This document shows, in pieces, positions 52,404-59,374 of a stretch of DNA of 64,000 nucleotides (its first letter is position 1; each line of letters begins with the position of its first letter). Where the stretch lies: positions 1 to 64,000 of the forward strand of contig JACPRZ010000010.1 in the NCBI GenBank assembly GCA_016193485.1. The letters run 5' to 3'. Below the pieces are notes generated by a model. It was given only the letters and a program-made list of their open reading frames with translations, did not search any database and had not been told where the DNA came from. Source of the stretch: Bacteroidota bacterium (GTDB taxonomy: Bacteria > Bacteroidota > Bacteroidia > JACPRZ01). Made by a program: the position numbers and the translations under genes.

Positions 52404-53070
52404 CAATGTCTGGAAAAAGCGTTTTGAAAGACAAGAAAAGAAACGCGCTATTGCTATTCGTGATGAACGGGTGTATTTTCTGATTGTTTGTGAAGGAGAG
52501 AAAACGGAACCGAATTATTTTGAAGCACTTAAAAAAGAATTGCCGATTGGAACAGTAGAAATTAAGATTGATGGAACAGGGCGAAATACAATCAGTTTGG
52601 TAGAATATACCATAAAGCAAAAAGATATTGCAAGCAGAAAGTATGACCGTGTTTGGGCTGTATTTGATAAAAATAGTTTTCCTGATAATAATTTTAACAG
52701 CGCTATCATCAAAGCGCGCGATAATAATGTAAATTGTGCCTGGACAAATGAAGCATTTGAACTATGGTTTATACTGCATTTCCAGTATCGCAATACAGGG
52801 ATGAAAAGAAAGGAGTATCAGGATTGTATTGAACAGGAAATACAAAGCAGATCGGGAGATAAAGGATATAAATACAAAAAGAATGACCCGAATACTTATT
52901 CATTGCTGAAAAAATATGGAAATCAAGAGCAGGCAATTAAATGGGCAAAAAAATTACAGCAAAACTTCACTGACGAAAGATATGCTGCTCATAATCCTTG
53001 TACCCGTGTGCATGAGTTAATTGAGGAATTATTTAATCCTAAGGAGATATTAAAAACACTGGAAAGGTAA
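52381..53070 (+). CDS. RloB-family TOPRIM-like protein
   Basis: The 229-residue protein belongs to RloB: FLIVCEGEKTEPNYFEAL (residues 34-50, first acidic TOPRIM-like motif), VWAVFDKNSFPD (92-102) and the block WTNEAFELWFILHF (121-134). RloB proteins are expected to be the nuclease effector of RloAB-type systems. In the second motif many relatives have FDxD; here it reads FDKN, so one presumed metal ligand is Asn. That could lower or alter activity. Translation is coupled to the ATPase gene by a 23-bp overlap. tRNA-Glu follows 166 bp on, a common integration neighbourhood. Confidence 0.88.
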   Translation: MARVAKIDNVWKKRFERQEKKRAIAIRDERVYFLIVCEGEKTEPNYFEALKKELPIGTVEIKIDGTGRNTISLVEYTIKQKDIASRKYDRVWAVFDKNSFPDNNFNSAIIKARDNNVNCAWTNEAFELWFILHFQYRNTGMKRKEYQDCIEQEIQSRSGDKGYKYKKNDPNTYSLLKKYGNQEQAIKWAKKLQQNFTDERYAAHNPCTRVHELIEELFNPKEILKTLER

Positions 53071-53178
53071 TGTTAAAAAACAATCCGGTTAAAAAAATCC
53101 TTTCTGTCGCAATCGTCTGCTTTTGCCAATCAGGATTTGAGATGAAGATTAAATCTGAAACCTGCAACTGAAATTTCT

Positions 53179-53186
53179 TACTTTTG
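53179..53186 (+). promoter_or_regulatory. Predicted -7 box of tRNA-Glu
   Basis: TACTTTTG matches TAnnTTTG, 50 bp upstream of the mature 5' end of tRNA-Glu. Confidence 0.55.
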
Positions 53187-53236
53187 CAAGTTCTTTTACA
53201 AAAAATAAATCATGTCTTTTTGTGTTTCGTAAATTT

Positions 53237-53310
53237 TTGGCCTGTTCGTCTAGTGGTTAGGACGTATCCCTTTCACGGATAAAACACGGGTTCGACTCCC
53301 GTACGGGCTA
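53237..53310 (+). tRNA. tRNA-Glu (anticodon TTC)
   Basis: The acceptor arms GGCCTGT and ACGGGCT pair with two wobbles. The anticodon stem TATCC/GGATA carries the loop CTTTCAC, giving TTC. The T arm is ACGGG-TTCGACT-CCCGT. Discriminator A, CCA not encoded. A T-run begins four bases later and may stop transcription. Confidence 0.95.
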
Positions 53311-53327
53311 CCGGTTTTTTTCATCCT

Positions 53328-53978
53328 TCAATACACCCGTATTTCCGTCACCGGGTGTATCTCCCATGCTGTTGCTCTCCAGTTAGTGTTTCCTTTTATA
53401 TCCAGCGAATCGGTATTGTATGCATCGTTAAGGTGTTCAGCATCCAATAATAACCAACCCTCTATTGAAACAAATTTCCCGGTAAGGGTTTCCTTTAATT
53501 TTGCTGTTGACCAGTCAACTCCCCGCTTAGCCATCTGATTACGCATGCGAGGCGTTACTTCAGCAATTACTCGCATCTCCTTTTCATGGTCCCATGTGCT
53601 TAAAATAAGTTCAATATGCGTATCGCGGAATTGCGGACTTTTGGATTTGCAGTTACAGGTTTCAACCGAACCCATTTTTACTTCATAAACATACCCGTTT
53701 ACAATAACCGCTTTATTCTCATTAAAACGGTTCCGGTCATCACCTTCCTTTAATAATGATTTAAGGGTAATGGATGTATCAATATCTTCAATTTCGGGGA
53801 ACCTGTACCGGTTTTTCAGGCGGTTGAGTTTTTCAAGTTCTTCTTTTTTCTTTCCTTTGGCTTTAACCAATCCTTCGGGCGGACATGGCTTGCCATTTTC
53901 AATAATCAGCGTATCCTGTGCAAGGGTTAACCCGACACTGAATATGAGTGTCAATACAAAGATAGAAAGCGTCTTCAT
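53328..53978 (-). CDS. Exported hypothetical protein
   Basis: The 216-residue protein has a signal peptide (MKTLSIFVLTLIFSVGLTLAQ). A Lys/Glu-rich stretch follows (about 40-62), then a beta-rich domain (about 75-215) with KAVIVNGYVYEVKMGSVETCNCKSKSP, RDTHIELILS and GKFVSIEGWLLLDAEH. The pattern is reminiscent of an OB-like fold with a CNC cysteine pair, but I do not know a named family. The last residues (ATAWEIHPVTEIRVY) resemble the end of a nuclease-inhibitor or OB domain only loosely. A TACATTTG -7 box lies only six bases upstream of the ATG, implying an almost leaderless message. Confidence 0.6.
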   Translation of the reverse strand: MKTLSIFVLTLIFSVGLTLAQDTLIIENGKPCPPEGLVKAKGKKKEELEKLNRLKNRYRFPEIEDIDTSITLKSLLKEGDDRNRFNENKAVIVNGYVYEVKMGSVETCNCKSKSPQFRDTHIELILSTWDHEKEMRVIAEVTPRMRNQMAKRGVDWSTAKLKETLTGKFVSIEGWLLLDAEHLNDAYNTDSLDIKGNTNWRATAWEIHPVTEIRVY

Positions 53979-54009
53979 GGGAACAAATGTAACTTTTTCA
54001 AATTAAAGG

Positions 54010-54017
54010 TATATTTG
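54010..54017 (+). promoter_or_regulatory. Predicted -7 box of the metal-binding gene pair
   Basis: TATATTTG matches TAnnTTTG, 35 bp before the HMA-domain gene, back to back with the minus-strand box TACATTTG at 53984-53991. Confidence 0.55.
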
Positions 54018-54052
54018 CAGGAAATAATGAGCGCATAATTAATATTCAAAAT

Positions 54053-54274
54053 ATGAAAACGCTGATATTGACAATATCCGGAATGACCTGTACCGGTTGC
54101 GAAAGGACGGTTAACCGTGTAATTGCCCAACTGCCAGGGGTTACCGAAACAACGGTCAATTACAAGACGGGACAAGCGGAGGTGAAGTTTGATGACAACC
54201 GTATTTCGGCTGAGAAAATCATGGATGCTGTAAATGATTCGGGATATAAAGTAACAAATCATAACCTGTCCTGA
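54053..54274 (+). CDS. Heavy-metal-associated (HMA) domain protein
   Basis: This 73-residue single-domain protein has the ferredoxin-like HMA fold: KTLILTISGMTCTGCERTVNRVI with the metal-binding CxxC (Cys residues in MTCTGC), then GVTETTVNYKTGQAEVKFDDN. It resembles CopZ-like copper chaperones and MerP-like domains but has no signal peptide, so it is probably a cytoplasmic Cu(I) or similar metal carrier. The next gene starts right after its stop codon (TGA then ATG), so the two are cotranscribed. No copper ATPase lies nearby. Confidence 0.85.
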   Translation: MKTLILTISGMTCTGCERTVNRVIAQLPGVTETTVNYKTGQAEVKFDDNRISAEKIMDAVNDSGYKVTNHNLS

Positions 54275-54490
54275 ATGAAAAAAACAATAATTCATAAATC
54301 GGTAATAACCTGCCCCTTGTGCGGTAATGCGAAAGAAGAAAGAATGCCTGATGATGCCTGCCTTTATTTTTATGAATGTGAGAAGTGCGGGAAAATAATC
54401 AGGCCGAAAGAAGGCGACTGCTGCGTTTTTTGTTCCTATGGTACGGTTCCATGCCCTCCCATACAGGAAGGGCACAAAAAATGTTGTTGA
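54275..54490 (+). CDS. GDCCVxC domain protein
   Basis: The 71-residue Cys-rich protein has two CxxC-type pairs (CPLCGN, CEKCGK), the signature GDCCVFC (residues 47-53) and a terminal CC. This matches the GDCCVxC family, in which some members carry selenocysteine; here the positions are ordinary Cys. Members often sit beside metal-binding or mercury-resistance genes, consistent with the HMA protein upstream. Function is unproven, probably metal or thiol chemistry. It ends just before a repeat element. Confidence 0.85.
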   Translation: MKKTIIHKSVITCPLCGNAKEERMPDDACLYFYECEKCGKIIRPKEGDCCVFCSYGTVPCPPIQEGHKKCC

Positions 54491-54497
54491 TTTCTTC

Positions 54498-54590
54498 AAT
54501 CCCCCTAACCCCCTTCTCCAAGCCTGCCTGCCGGCAGGCAGGGGGGAAATTTTGGCTCATCCCCTTTGAAAAAAAGGGGGGATGGGGATT
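54498..54590. repeat. AATCCCCCTAACCCCC element with nested palindrome
   Basis: The left end AATCCCCCTAACCCCCTT is roughly complementary to the right end AAGGGGGGATGGGGATT, giving an imperfect hairpin-type element. The 20-bp palindrome CCTGCCTGCCGGCAGGCAGG lies inside it (54523-54542). It separates the convergent GDCCVxC and Crp/Fnr genes. Confidence 0.7.
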
Positions 54591-54621
54591 TTATGACATT
54601 ACTTATGTTGTAAATGTATCT

Positions 54622-55329
54622 TCAAGCGACATTGGCAATTTTTTTAAGGCCGGGGACGTTTAGAATTTTAATCCTCTTCCACCCGCCTGCAATCAGTTTT
54701 TCTCCCTTAAATTCCGAAAGAACGCGTATCGTTGTTTCGGTAGCGGTTCCCACGAAATTGGCAAGGTCCTCCCTCGTCAGCCGGAGGTTAACCGTTGCGT
54801 TATCTTTTTCAAAACCGTAAATTTCTTTAATATGCAGAAGCGCCTCGGCAACCCGTTCCCGTACCGGCTTCTGGGCGAGATAGGTGAGATTGTTTTTAAG
54901 TTCCTTGAGTTCTTTGGCCAAAACCTTTATTACATTAATAGCGAGTTTCGGATTTTTTTCAATCAGTTGGAAGAATATTTCCCTCGAAATAAGGCATACG
55001 GTTGAATCCTCCATGGTTGTTGCCGAAAGAAAATATTTATCTCCGCTCAGCAACGCCCGGTACCCGATAAGTTCACCCGATTTTGAAAGTTGTATGATCT
55101 GTTCTTTACCATAGTCGCCAAGTTTTGATAATTTCACCTTGCCTTCGTAAATACAATAAACACCATGAGGATAGGACCCTTCATTGAAAATTACCTGCCC
55201 CTTTTTATAAACGCTGAAACCTTTTGAGGTATTGAGGAGTTCAGTATCGTCTTTTGGTAAGTCACAAAAGATAGAGGAGTGTTTCCAGAAGCATTTGTGA
55301 CAATCGGGATATTCGACTCGTTTTTTCAT
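54622..55329 (-). CDS. Crp/Fnr-family transcription regulator
   Basis: The 235-residue protein has an N-terminal Cys cluster (CHKC...C at residues 10, 13 and 22), a cyclic-nucleotide-binding-type beta barrel (about 28-140; KGQVIFNEGSYPHGVYCIYEGKVKLSK) and a winged helix with LTREDLANFVGTATETTIRVLSEFK (about 185-210). The Cys cluster suggests an iron-sulfur or redox-sensing FNR-like role, though spacing differs from E. coli FNR. An FNR-box-like palindrome lies 1.9 kb away upstream of otsB. moaA, a typical anaerobic-cofactor gene, is nearby. Confidence 0.9.
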   Translation of the reverse strand: MKKRVEYPDCHKCFWKHSSIFCDLPKDDTELLNTSKGFSVYKKGQVIFNEGSYPHGVYCIYEGKVKLSKLGDYGKEQIIQLSKSGELIGYRALLSGDKYFLSATTMEDSTVCLISREIFFQLIEKNPKLAINVIKVLAKELKELKNNLTYLAQKPVRERVAEALLHIKEIYGFEKDNATVNLRLTREDLANFVGTATETTIRVLSEFKGEKLIAGGWKRIKILNVPGLKKIANVA

Positions 55330-55372
55330 ATTTAAAATATTTTGAAGAACCGGTTATTAAAAAAATTAGTAA

Positions 55373-55405
55373 CTACTTACCACAGATTACACAGATTAAC
55401 ACAGA
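55373..55405. repeat. Left inverted repeat around the GxxExxY gene
   Basis: The 33-bp sequence, built on CACAGATTA repeats, is the inverse of 55792-55824 with 29 of 33 positions matching. It ends 11 bp before the stop codon of the enclosed gene. Confidence 0.85.
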
Positions 55406-55415
55406 AAAGACATGC

Positions 55416-55802
55416 TTACAACACAAATCTTTGTATTCCTTTTTTTAAATTTATGCTATTGAAGTTAATCAATAATCCCAATTTTACTTTTGATAGTTTC
55501 ATATAGGTAAGAATTTGCGCTTTGTGATTAGGCGCAATATCTTCCACGGATTTAACTTCAACGATTATCTTTCTTGCAACTAATAAATCAATTCTATATC
55601 CTGCATCCAACTTGATTTTGTGATAAATTAAAGGTAATTCCTTTTGTCTTTCTACAAACAACCCAGATTCATTCATTTCGTAATAGTGACATGCTTCATA
55701 AGTGGACTCCAATAAACCAGGCCCTAATTCCCTGTGTACTTTATAGGCACACCCTATAATTTTGTAAGTTATTCCATTTAGTTCTTTAAAATCTGTGCTC
55801 AT
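55416..55802 (-). CDS. GxxExxY protein (PD-(D/E)XK nuclease-like)
   Basis: The 128-residue protein has ITYKIIGCAYKVHRELGPGLLESTYEACHYYE, with the GLLESTY motif that names the GxxExxY family (PDDEXK_3), and GYRIDLLVARKIIVEVKSVE, a nuclease-like D-(x)n-ExK core (Asp in YRID, E and K in VEVKS). It may cleave nucleic acid, but no activity is established for the family. Length is normal. The start codon and first codons (ATG AGC ACA) lie inside the right inverted repeat, so repeat and gene appear to move or evolve as one unit. Confidence 0.92.
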   Translation of the reverse strand: MSTDFKELNGITYKIIGCAYKVHRELGPGLLESTYEACHYYEMNESGLFVERQKELPLIYHKIKLDAGYRIDLLVARKIIVEVKSVEDIAPNHKAQILTYMKLSKVKLGLLINFNSINLKKGIQRFVL

Positions 55803-55824
55803 CTGTGTAATCTGTGGTGAATAG
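55792..55824. repeat. Right inverted repeat around the GxxExxY gene
   Basis: This is the partner of 55373-55405. It contains the ATG of the GxxExxY gene at 55802-55800. The GAGTAGTAAC tail motif follows eight bases later. Confidence 0.85.
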
Positions 55825-55831
55825 TATCCTC

Positions 55832-55849
55832 CTGAGTAGTAACAAAAAT
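55832..55849 (+). repeat. GAGTAGTAAC tail motif
   Basis: CTGAGTAGTAACAAAAAT is identical to 24369-24386. It lies between the GxxExxY unit and the end of moaA. Confidence 0.8.
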
Positions 55850-55874
55850 CATTAAAGAAATTATTTAACGTATT

Positions 55875-56903
55875 TTATCCTCCTATCTCAACCATTTTCC
55901 GGTTATTAAGCAAAGCGCTCATTTCGGTATGCCCTCCTCTTTCTTTCTTTTTATCCCTGAGCCCCGCAATTATCAGCGGACGAATATCCTTGCCTTGCCG
56001 GAGCGCGTTCAGCAGGTCGGTCTCCATAGTAGCAAAAAGGCAATTACGCATTTTACCGTCAACCGTAAGCCGTAACCGGTTGCAATCGGAACAAAAGGGT
56101 TTTGTTACGGTACTTATCACTGCAAATGTTCCCTTATGGCCCTTAACCTGGAATTTCTTTGCAGTTGAATTCTTCGGCTCATCAAGTTTAACAACCTTGT
56201 ACTTACGCTTAATACTTTCGAGTATTTCATTCAACCCGACAACTTTCCAGTAATCCCAGTTATTGCCGGCAAAGGGCATATATTCAATGAACCTTACGTG
56301 GACGGGATAATCCAGTGTCAGATCAATAAAATCGGATATCTCGTCTTTATTCATATTGCTCATCAGGACGGTATTGACCTTGACATGAAAACCATGGTGT
56401 AGCAGAAGGTGGATATTTGACAGTACTTTATTGAAAAAATTCTCACCTGTGATTTCAAAAAACCTCTCCGGTTTCAGGGAATCCAAACTTACATTCACCG
56501 AGAGCAGGTTCGCTTTAAGGAAACAATCAATAAAGCGATCCATCAGAACGCCATTGGTGGTAACGGCAAGTTGCACAGGTAATGCGCCAAGTTTATCTAA
56601 TAATTCAGGAAAGTCCTTACGCAGCAGTGGTTCTCCACCTGTAAGGCGGATTTTTTTTATTCCGAGGGCACAAAAGGTTTTTGATATTTCATAAATTTCT
56701 GCAGCGCTCATTGAATTGCCGGCAGGAGGGGGACAGGGGTTTGTGTTGGGAATACAATATGCGCACCTGAAATTACAGGACTGGGTTACGGAGATCCGCA
56801 GGTAATCATGAATACGTCCGAAAGAATCGGTCAGGCATCCGTGTTCAGAGAAAAAAGAAGATTCATCCGGATTTTTCATCATGAAAGCAAAATAGGTCGT
56901 CAA
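55875..56903 (-). CDS. moaA: GTP 3',8-cyclase (molybdenum cofactor step 1)
   Basis: MoaA is a radical-SAM enzyme that, with MoaC, turns GTP into cyclic pyranopterin monophosphate. The 342-residue protein has the N-terminal 4Fe-4S motif CNFRCAYC (Cys43, 47, 50), the GGEP segment (LTGGEPLLRKDF), a C-terminal second cluster (FCSDCNRLRLTVDGKMRNC) and the functional C-terminal Gly-Gly. ATG codons at 56903, 56882 and 56879 are possible; conserved sequence starts at FGRIHDYLRISVT. No other moa genes are in the window. It may serve molybdoenzymes of anaerobic respiration, in line with the nearby Fnr-like regulator. Confidence 0.96.
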   Translation of the reverse strand: MTTYFAFMMKNPDESSFFSEHGCLTDSFGRIHDYLRISVTQSCNFRCAYCIPNTNPCPPPAGNSMSAAEIYEISKTFCALGIKKIRLTGGEPLLRKDFPELLDKLGALPVQLAVTTNGVLMDRFIDCFLKANLLSVNVSLDSLKPERFFEITGENFFNKVLSNIHLLLHHGFHVKVNTVLMSNMNKDEISDFIDLTLDYPVHVRFIEYMPFAGNNWDYWKVVGLNEILESIKRKYKVVKLDEPKNSTAKKFQVKGHKGTFAVISTVTKPFCSDCNRLRLTVDGKMRNCLFATMETDLLNALRQGKDIRPLIIAGLRDKKKERGGHTEMSALLNNRKMVEIGG

Positions 56904-57257
56904 TTAAACCCGATAAATGTCAGGTTTAATTTACCGTCTTTCAATGATTTCCGTCATAAAATTGACCTGAAAAACTCAACTAATTTCTACAGGTTATTGA
57001 TGTCTGATTGCTGACCGTCACGTGTTTAAGGCACTTCTCATTAATATCGGGAGTTAGTGAGATAATCAACCCCTTCAAATTCAGATTTAAAAATTCATTA
57101 ACAGAAGAAGGTCCCTGATGGTTCATAAAGCAGGAAAGAGTTGTCAACTAATCCGGCAAATTTCCTTAAAAAAAGTTGGTGGCATTGACACAAGTCAATT
57201 TAAGCGGCTGACTGATTTCCAAACTTTGCAATTTAAGCAATACCTTTACAGCCAATT
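56904..57257. other. Intergenic gap between moaA and otsB
   Basis: No gene is supported. The right half carries an FNR-like palindrome and the otsB promoter region. The left half should hold the moaA promoter, but no full TAnnTTTG box is visible there. Confidence 0.6.
57185..57228 (+). promoter_or_regulatory. FNR/Crp-like site with -7 box before otsB
   Basis: TTGACACAAGTCAA (57185-57198) is a perfect dyad of the TTGAC-n4-GTCAA type bound by Crp/Fnr proteins. With AAACTTTG (57221-57228, one mismatch to TAnnTTTG) as -7 box, its centre is about 41 bp upstream of the predicted start of transcription, the standard class II activator position. A second possible box, TACCTTTA, lies at 57241-57248. 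Confidence 0.5.
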
Positions 57258-58013
57258 ATGATAATGAAAACGATTACAGAAAAATTCTTACATGCATTAA
57301 AAAAACTTATCCTGCTTGACTATGACGGGACGCTTGTCAATTTTTCACCCGTACCTTCTGATGCGAAGCCCTCCAAACGGTTATTGAGTATTTTGAAAAA
57401 ATTAACCGGTGAACCTCAAACAAAAGTGGTAATCATAACCGGCAGAGATTATCAGGACATTGATGCCTTAATCGGTCAGTTACCCATTGATATAATTGCC
57501 GAACATGGAGCAATGGTTAAAGAAAATGGCGGGTGGAAGGAGATGTCCGGATATAATACCCGTTGGAAAAAAGATATTTTCCCGTTGCTGAACGAAGTCA
57601 CCGGAACATATCCCGGTTCATTTATTGAAGAAAAACGTTTCTCTTTGGCATGGCATTACAGAAAAGCGGAAGAAAAACTGGGTTGGGCTTATTCAGAAGC
57701 GATGGTAAGGACACTAAATGATATCACACCCCGATATGGTTTAAGGATAATTACAGGGAATAAAGTGGTTGAAATTATCAGCCGACACATAAATAAAGGA
57801 AAAGCAGTCCGGTATTTCCTTAAACACGGCACCTATGATTTTGTTCTGGCAGCCGGTGATGATACTACGGACGAAGATATGTTTAACGCACTTAGTAAGA
57901 ATAAATATGGTTTTACAATAAAAGTCGGCAATGGGAAAACATCAGCCGGTTATAAACTTGAAACGGTGGACAAGGTATTATCATTGTTGGAAAATTTGTC
58001 AGCAGGGCGATAA
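57258..58013 (+). CDS. otsB: Trehalose-6-phosphate phosphatase
   Basis: OtsB removes the phosphate from trehalose 6-phosphate, the last step of trehalose synthesis. The 251-residue HAD-family enzyme has motif I LLDYDGTLVNF (nucleophile Asp in DYDGT), motif II VVIITGRD, an AEHGAMVKENGGW segment in the cap, SLAWHYRKAE, VVEIISRHINKGKAV (motif III Lys) and motif IV AAGDDTTDEDMF. Starts at 57258 and 57264 are equivalent. It opens the trehalose gene group; the synthase lies downstream of the trehalase gene. An FNR-like box suggests regulation by oxygen or redox. Confidence 0.95.
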   Translation: MIMKTITEKFLHALKKLILLDYDGTLVNFSPVPSDAKPSKRLLSILKKLTGEPQTKVVIITGRDYQDIDALIGQLPIDIIAEHGAMVKENGGWKEMSGYNTRWKKDIFPLLNEVTGTYPGSFIEEKRFSLAWHYRKAEEKLGWAYSEAMVRTLNDITPRYGLRIITGNKVVEIISRHINKGKAVRYFLKHGTYDFVLAAGDDTTDEDMFNALSKNKYGFTIKVGNGKTSAGYKLETVDKVLSLLENLSAGR

Positions 58014-58028
58014 AAAAATACAAATTCA

Positions 58029-58122
58029 TGCCACAAAATCTCTAAAACACTAAATCCCACAAAAAAATAAGGAATTTAAAAATTAATTTAGTGAAATTTT
58101 GTGTTTTCGTGTTTTTGTGGCA
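58029..58122. repeat. TGCCAC...GTGGCA element, uninterrupted copy
   Basis: TGCCACAAAATCTCTAAAAC on the left mirrors GTGTTTTTGTGGCA on the right, forming a long imperfect hairpin of 94 bp. No inner palindrome is present, so this is the plain form of the element at 3751-3865. Confidence 0.75.
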
Positions 58123-58138
58123 GGAAATCATGGGGGTG

Positions 58139-58156
58139 CTGAGTAGTAACAATAAT
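58139..58156 (+). repeat. GAGTAGTAAC tail motif
   Basis: CTGAGTAGTAACAATAAT follows the TGCCAC element after 16 bp, the same order as at 50184-50267. It lies 17 bp before the trehalase gene. Confidence 0.75.
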
Positions 58157-58172
58157 TCATAATTGAGAATAA

Positions 58173-59354
58173 ATGATAAATATTAAACCTTATTTGCATT
58201 GCTTGCAGTATATCCGGCACTATTGGGACAAGATTACCTGTTACCGCCCCAAAGACAAACAACTGCATTTCGGGCTTCCCAAAAGATTTGTAGCGCCTAA
58301 CGCCAATATTATTTTTAAAAATGACCAGTTTTACTGGGACACTTATTTTATTATCCTTGGACTGGTAACATCAAAAAGGATTTCGCTTGCAAAAGGAATG
58401 GTTGAGAACTTATGTTATCTTTTCAACCGTTTCGGAATCATTCCCATGAGGAACAGGTACTATAACCTGGGTACATCTCAAATTCCTTTTCTTACTTCGA
58501 TGATAGTTGAAATTTTTAAAGTGGATAATAACCTGCCATGGCTGCAGAAAACATGCAAAGTGGCGGAACTTGAACTGAAAAATTACTGGATGAATAAAAA
58601 TCTTACGGAAAAACATATTGTTTATAAAGGGCTGTCGCGTTATTGCGATCACTACATTACTCATCTTGGCGCTGAACATGAATCGGGGTGGGACATGACA
58701 TCGCGCTTTAATGACCGTTGCCTGGATTACTTGCCGGTTGACCTGAACACATGCTTATATAAATATGAAGCCGATTTATCCCGCCTTTACGCAAAACTAA
58801 AAAAATATAATAAGAGTAATTATTACCGGAAACAGGCGAATAAAAGAAAAAGAAATATCTTATCGCTGATGTGGAATGACAGGAAAAAGTTTTTCTTTGA
58901 TTATGACAAACGGATTAGACAACAAAGTAAGTTTTTATCTGTAGCCGGATTTTATCCCCTTTGGGCTAAACTTGCCACTTTGAAGCAAGCGCACTTAATC
59001 CGGGATGAAATCCTGCCAAAATTTGAATATGATGGCGGTATCGCCAATACGCAATCAAAGGGATTATCCGGTGAAATCAAGCAACACGATTATCCGAATG
59101 GCTGGCCCGGCCAGCAGTGGATTGTGATTAAGGGATTGCTTAATTACGGATTTAAAACAGATGCGGAAAGAATTGCAAAAAAATGGTTAGACATGAACGC
59201 TAAAATATTTTCCAGGACTTTTAAATTATGGGAAAAGTATGATGTGGTCAATTGTGCGACCGGAGTATATAACCCGGACCGCTACGTTACCCAAAGCGGA
59301 TTTGCCTGGACGAATGCTGTTTTTACACGTCTTATTCATGAATTTTCCGAATAA
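58173..59354 (+). CDS. treF: Cytoplasmic trehalase, GH37
   Basis: Trehalase hydrolyses trehalose to two glucose. The 393-residue protein has the (alpha/alpha)6 GH37 signatures: DQFYWDTYFIILGL, ESGWDMTSRF with the catalytic acid Asp174, YDGGIANTQSKGLSGEIKQHDYPNGWPGQQW (QxDxPNGWP) and LWEKYDV with the second catalytic Glu. The usual upstream PGGRF signature is weak (LPKRFVAPN). There is no signal peptide, so it acts in the cytosol like TreF. It is shorter than enteric trehalases. It sits between otsB and otsA, so the cluster holds both synthesis and breakdown. Confidence 0.92.
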   Translation: MINIKPYLHCLQYIRHYWDKITCYRPKDKQLHFGLPKRFVAPNANIIFKNDQFYWDTYFIILGLVTSKRISLAKGMVENLCYLFNRFGIIPMRNRYYNLGTSQIPFLTSMIVEIFKVDNNLPWLQKTCKVAELELKNYWMNKNLTEKHIVYKGLSRYCDHYITHLGAEHESGWDMTSRFNDRCLDYLPVDLNTCLYKYEADLSRLYAKLKKYNKSNYYRKQANKRKRNILSLMWNDRKKFFFDYDKRIRQQSKFLSVAGFYPLWAKLATLKQAHLIRDEILPKFEYDGGIANTQSKGLSGEIKQHDYPNGWPGQQWIVIKGLLNYGFKTDAERIAKKWLDMNAKIFSRTFKLWEKYDVVNCATGVYNPDRYVTQSGFAWTNAVFTRLIHEFSE

Positions 59355-59361
59355 ACTTTGA

Positions 59362-59369
59362 TATATTTG
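59362..59369 (+). promoter_or_regulatory. Possible -7 box directly before otsA
   Basis: TATATTTG is a full match to TAnnTTTG only five bases before the otsA ATG. If used, the otsA message would be nearly leaderless. Confidence 0.4.
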
Positions 59370-59374
59370 CAATT

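Noticed and set aside
51177-53070. The ATPase/TOPRIM pair as a PARIS system
   Set aside because: The second protein carries RloB motifs (CEGEKTEPNYF, FELWFILHF), not the DUF4435 features of AriB.
54053-54490. HMA plus GDCCVxC genes as a mercury-resistance operon
   Set aside because: No merA, merT or merR-type gene is near, and the HMA protein has no signal peptide. Only general metal binding is supported.
54385-54663. Open frame overlapping the GDCCVxC gene and running through the AATCCCCC element
   Set aside because: It is out of frame with a recognised gene and mostly repeat sequence.
56904-57257. A molybdenum-cofactor riboswitch before moaA
   Set aside because: No extended conserved structure could be made out by eye, and moaA reads away from most of this gap.
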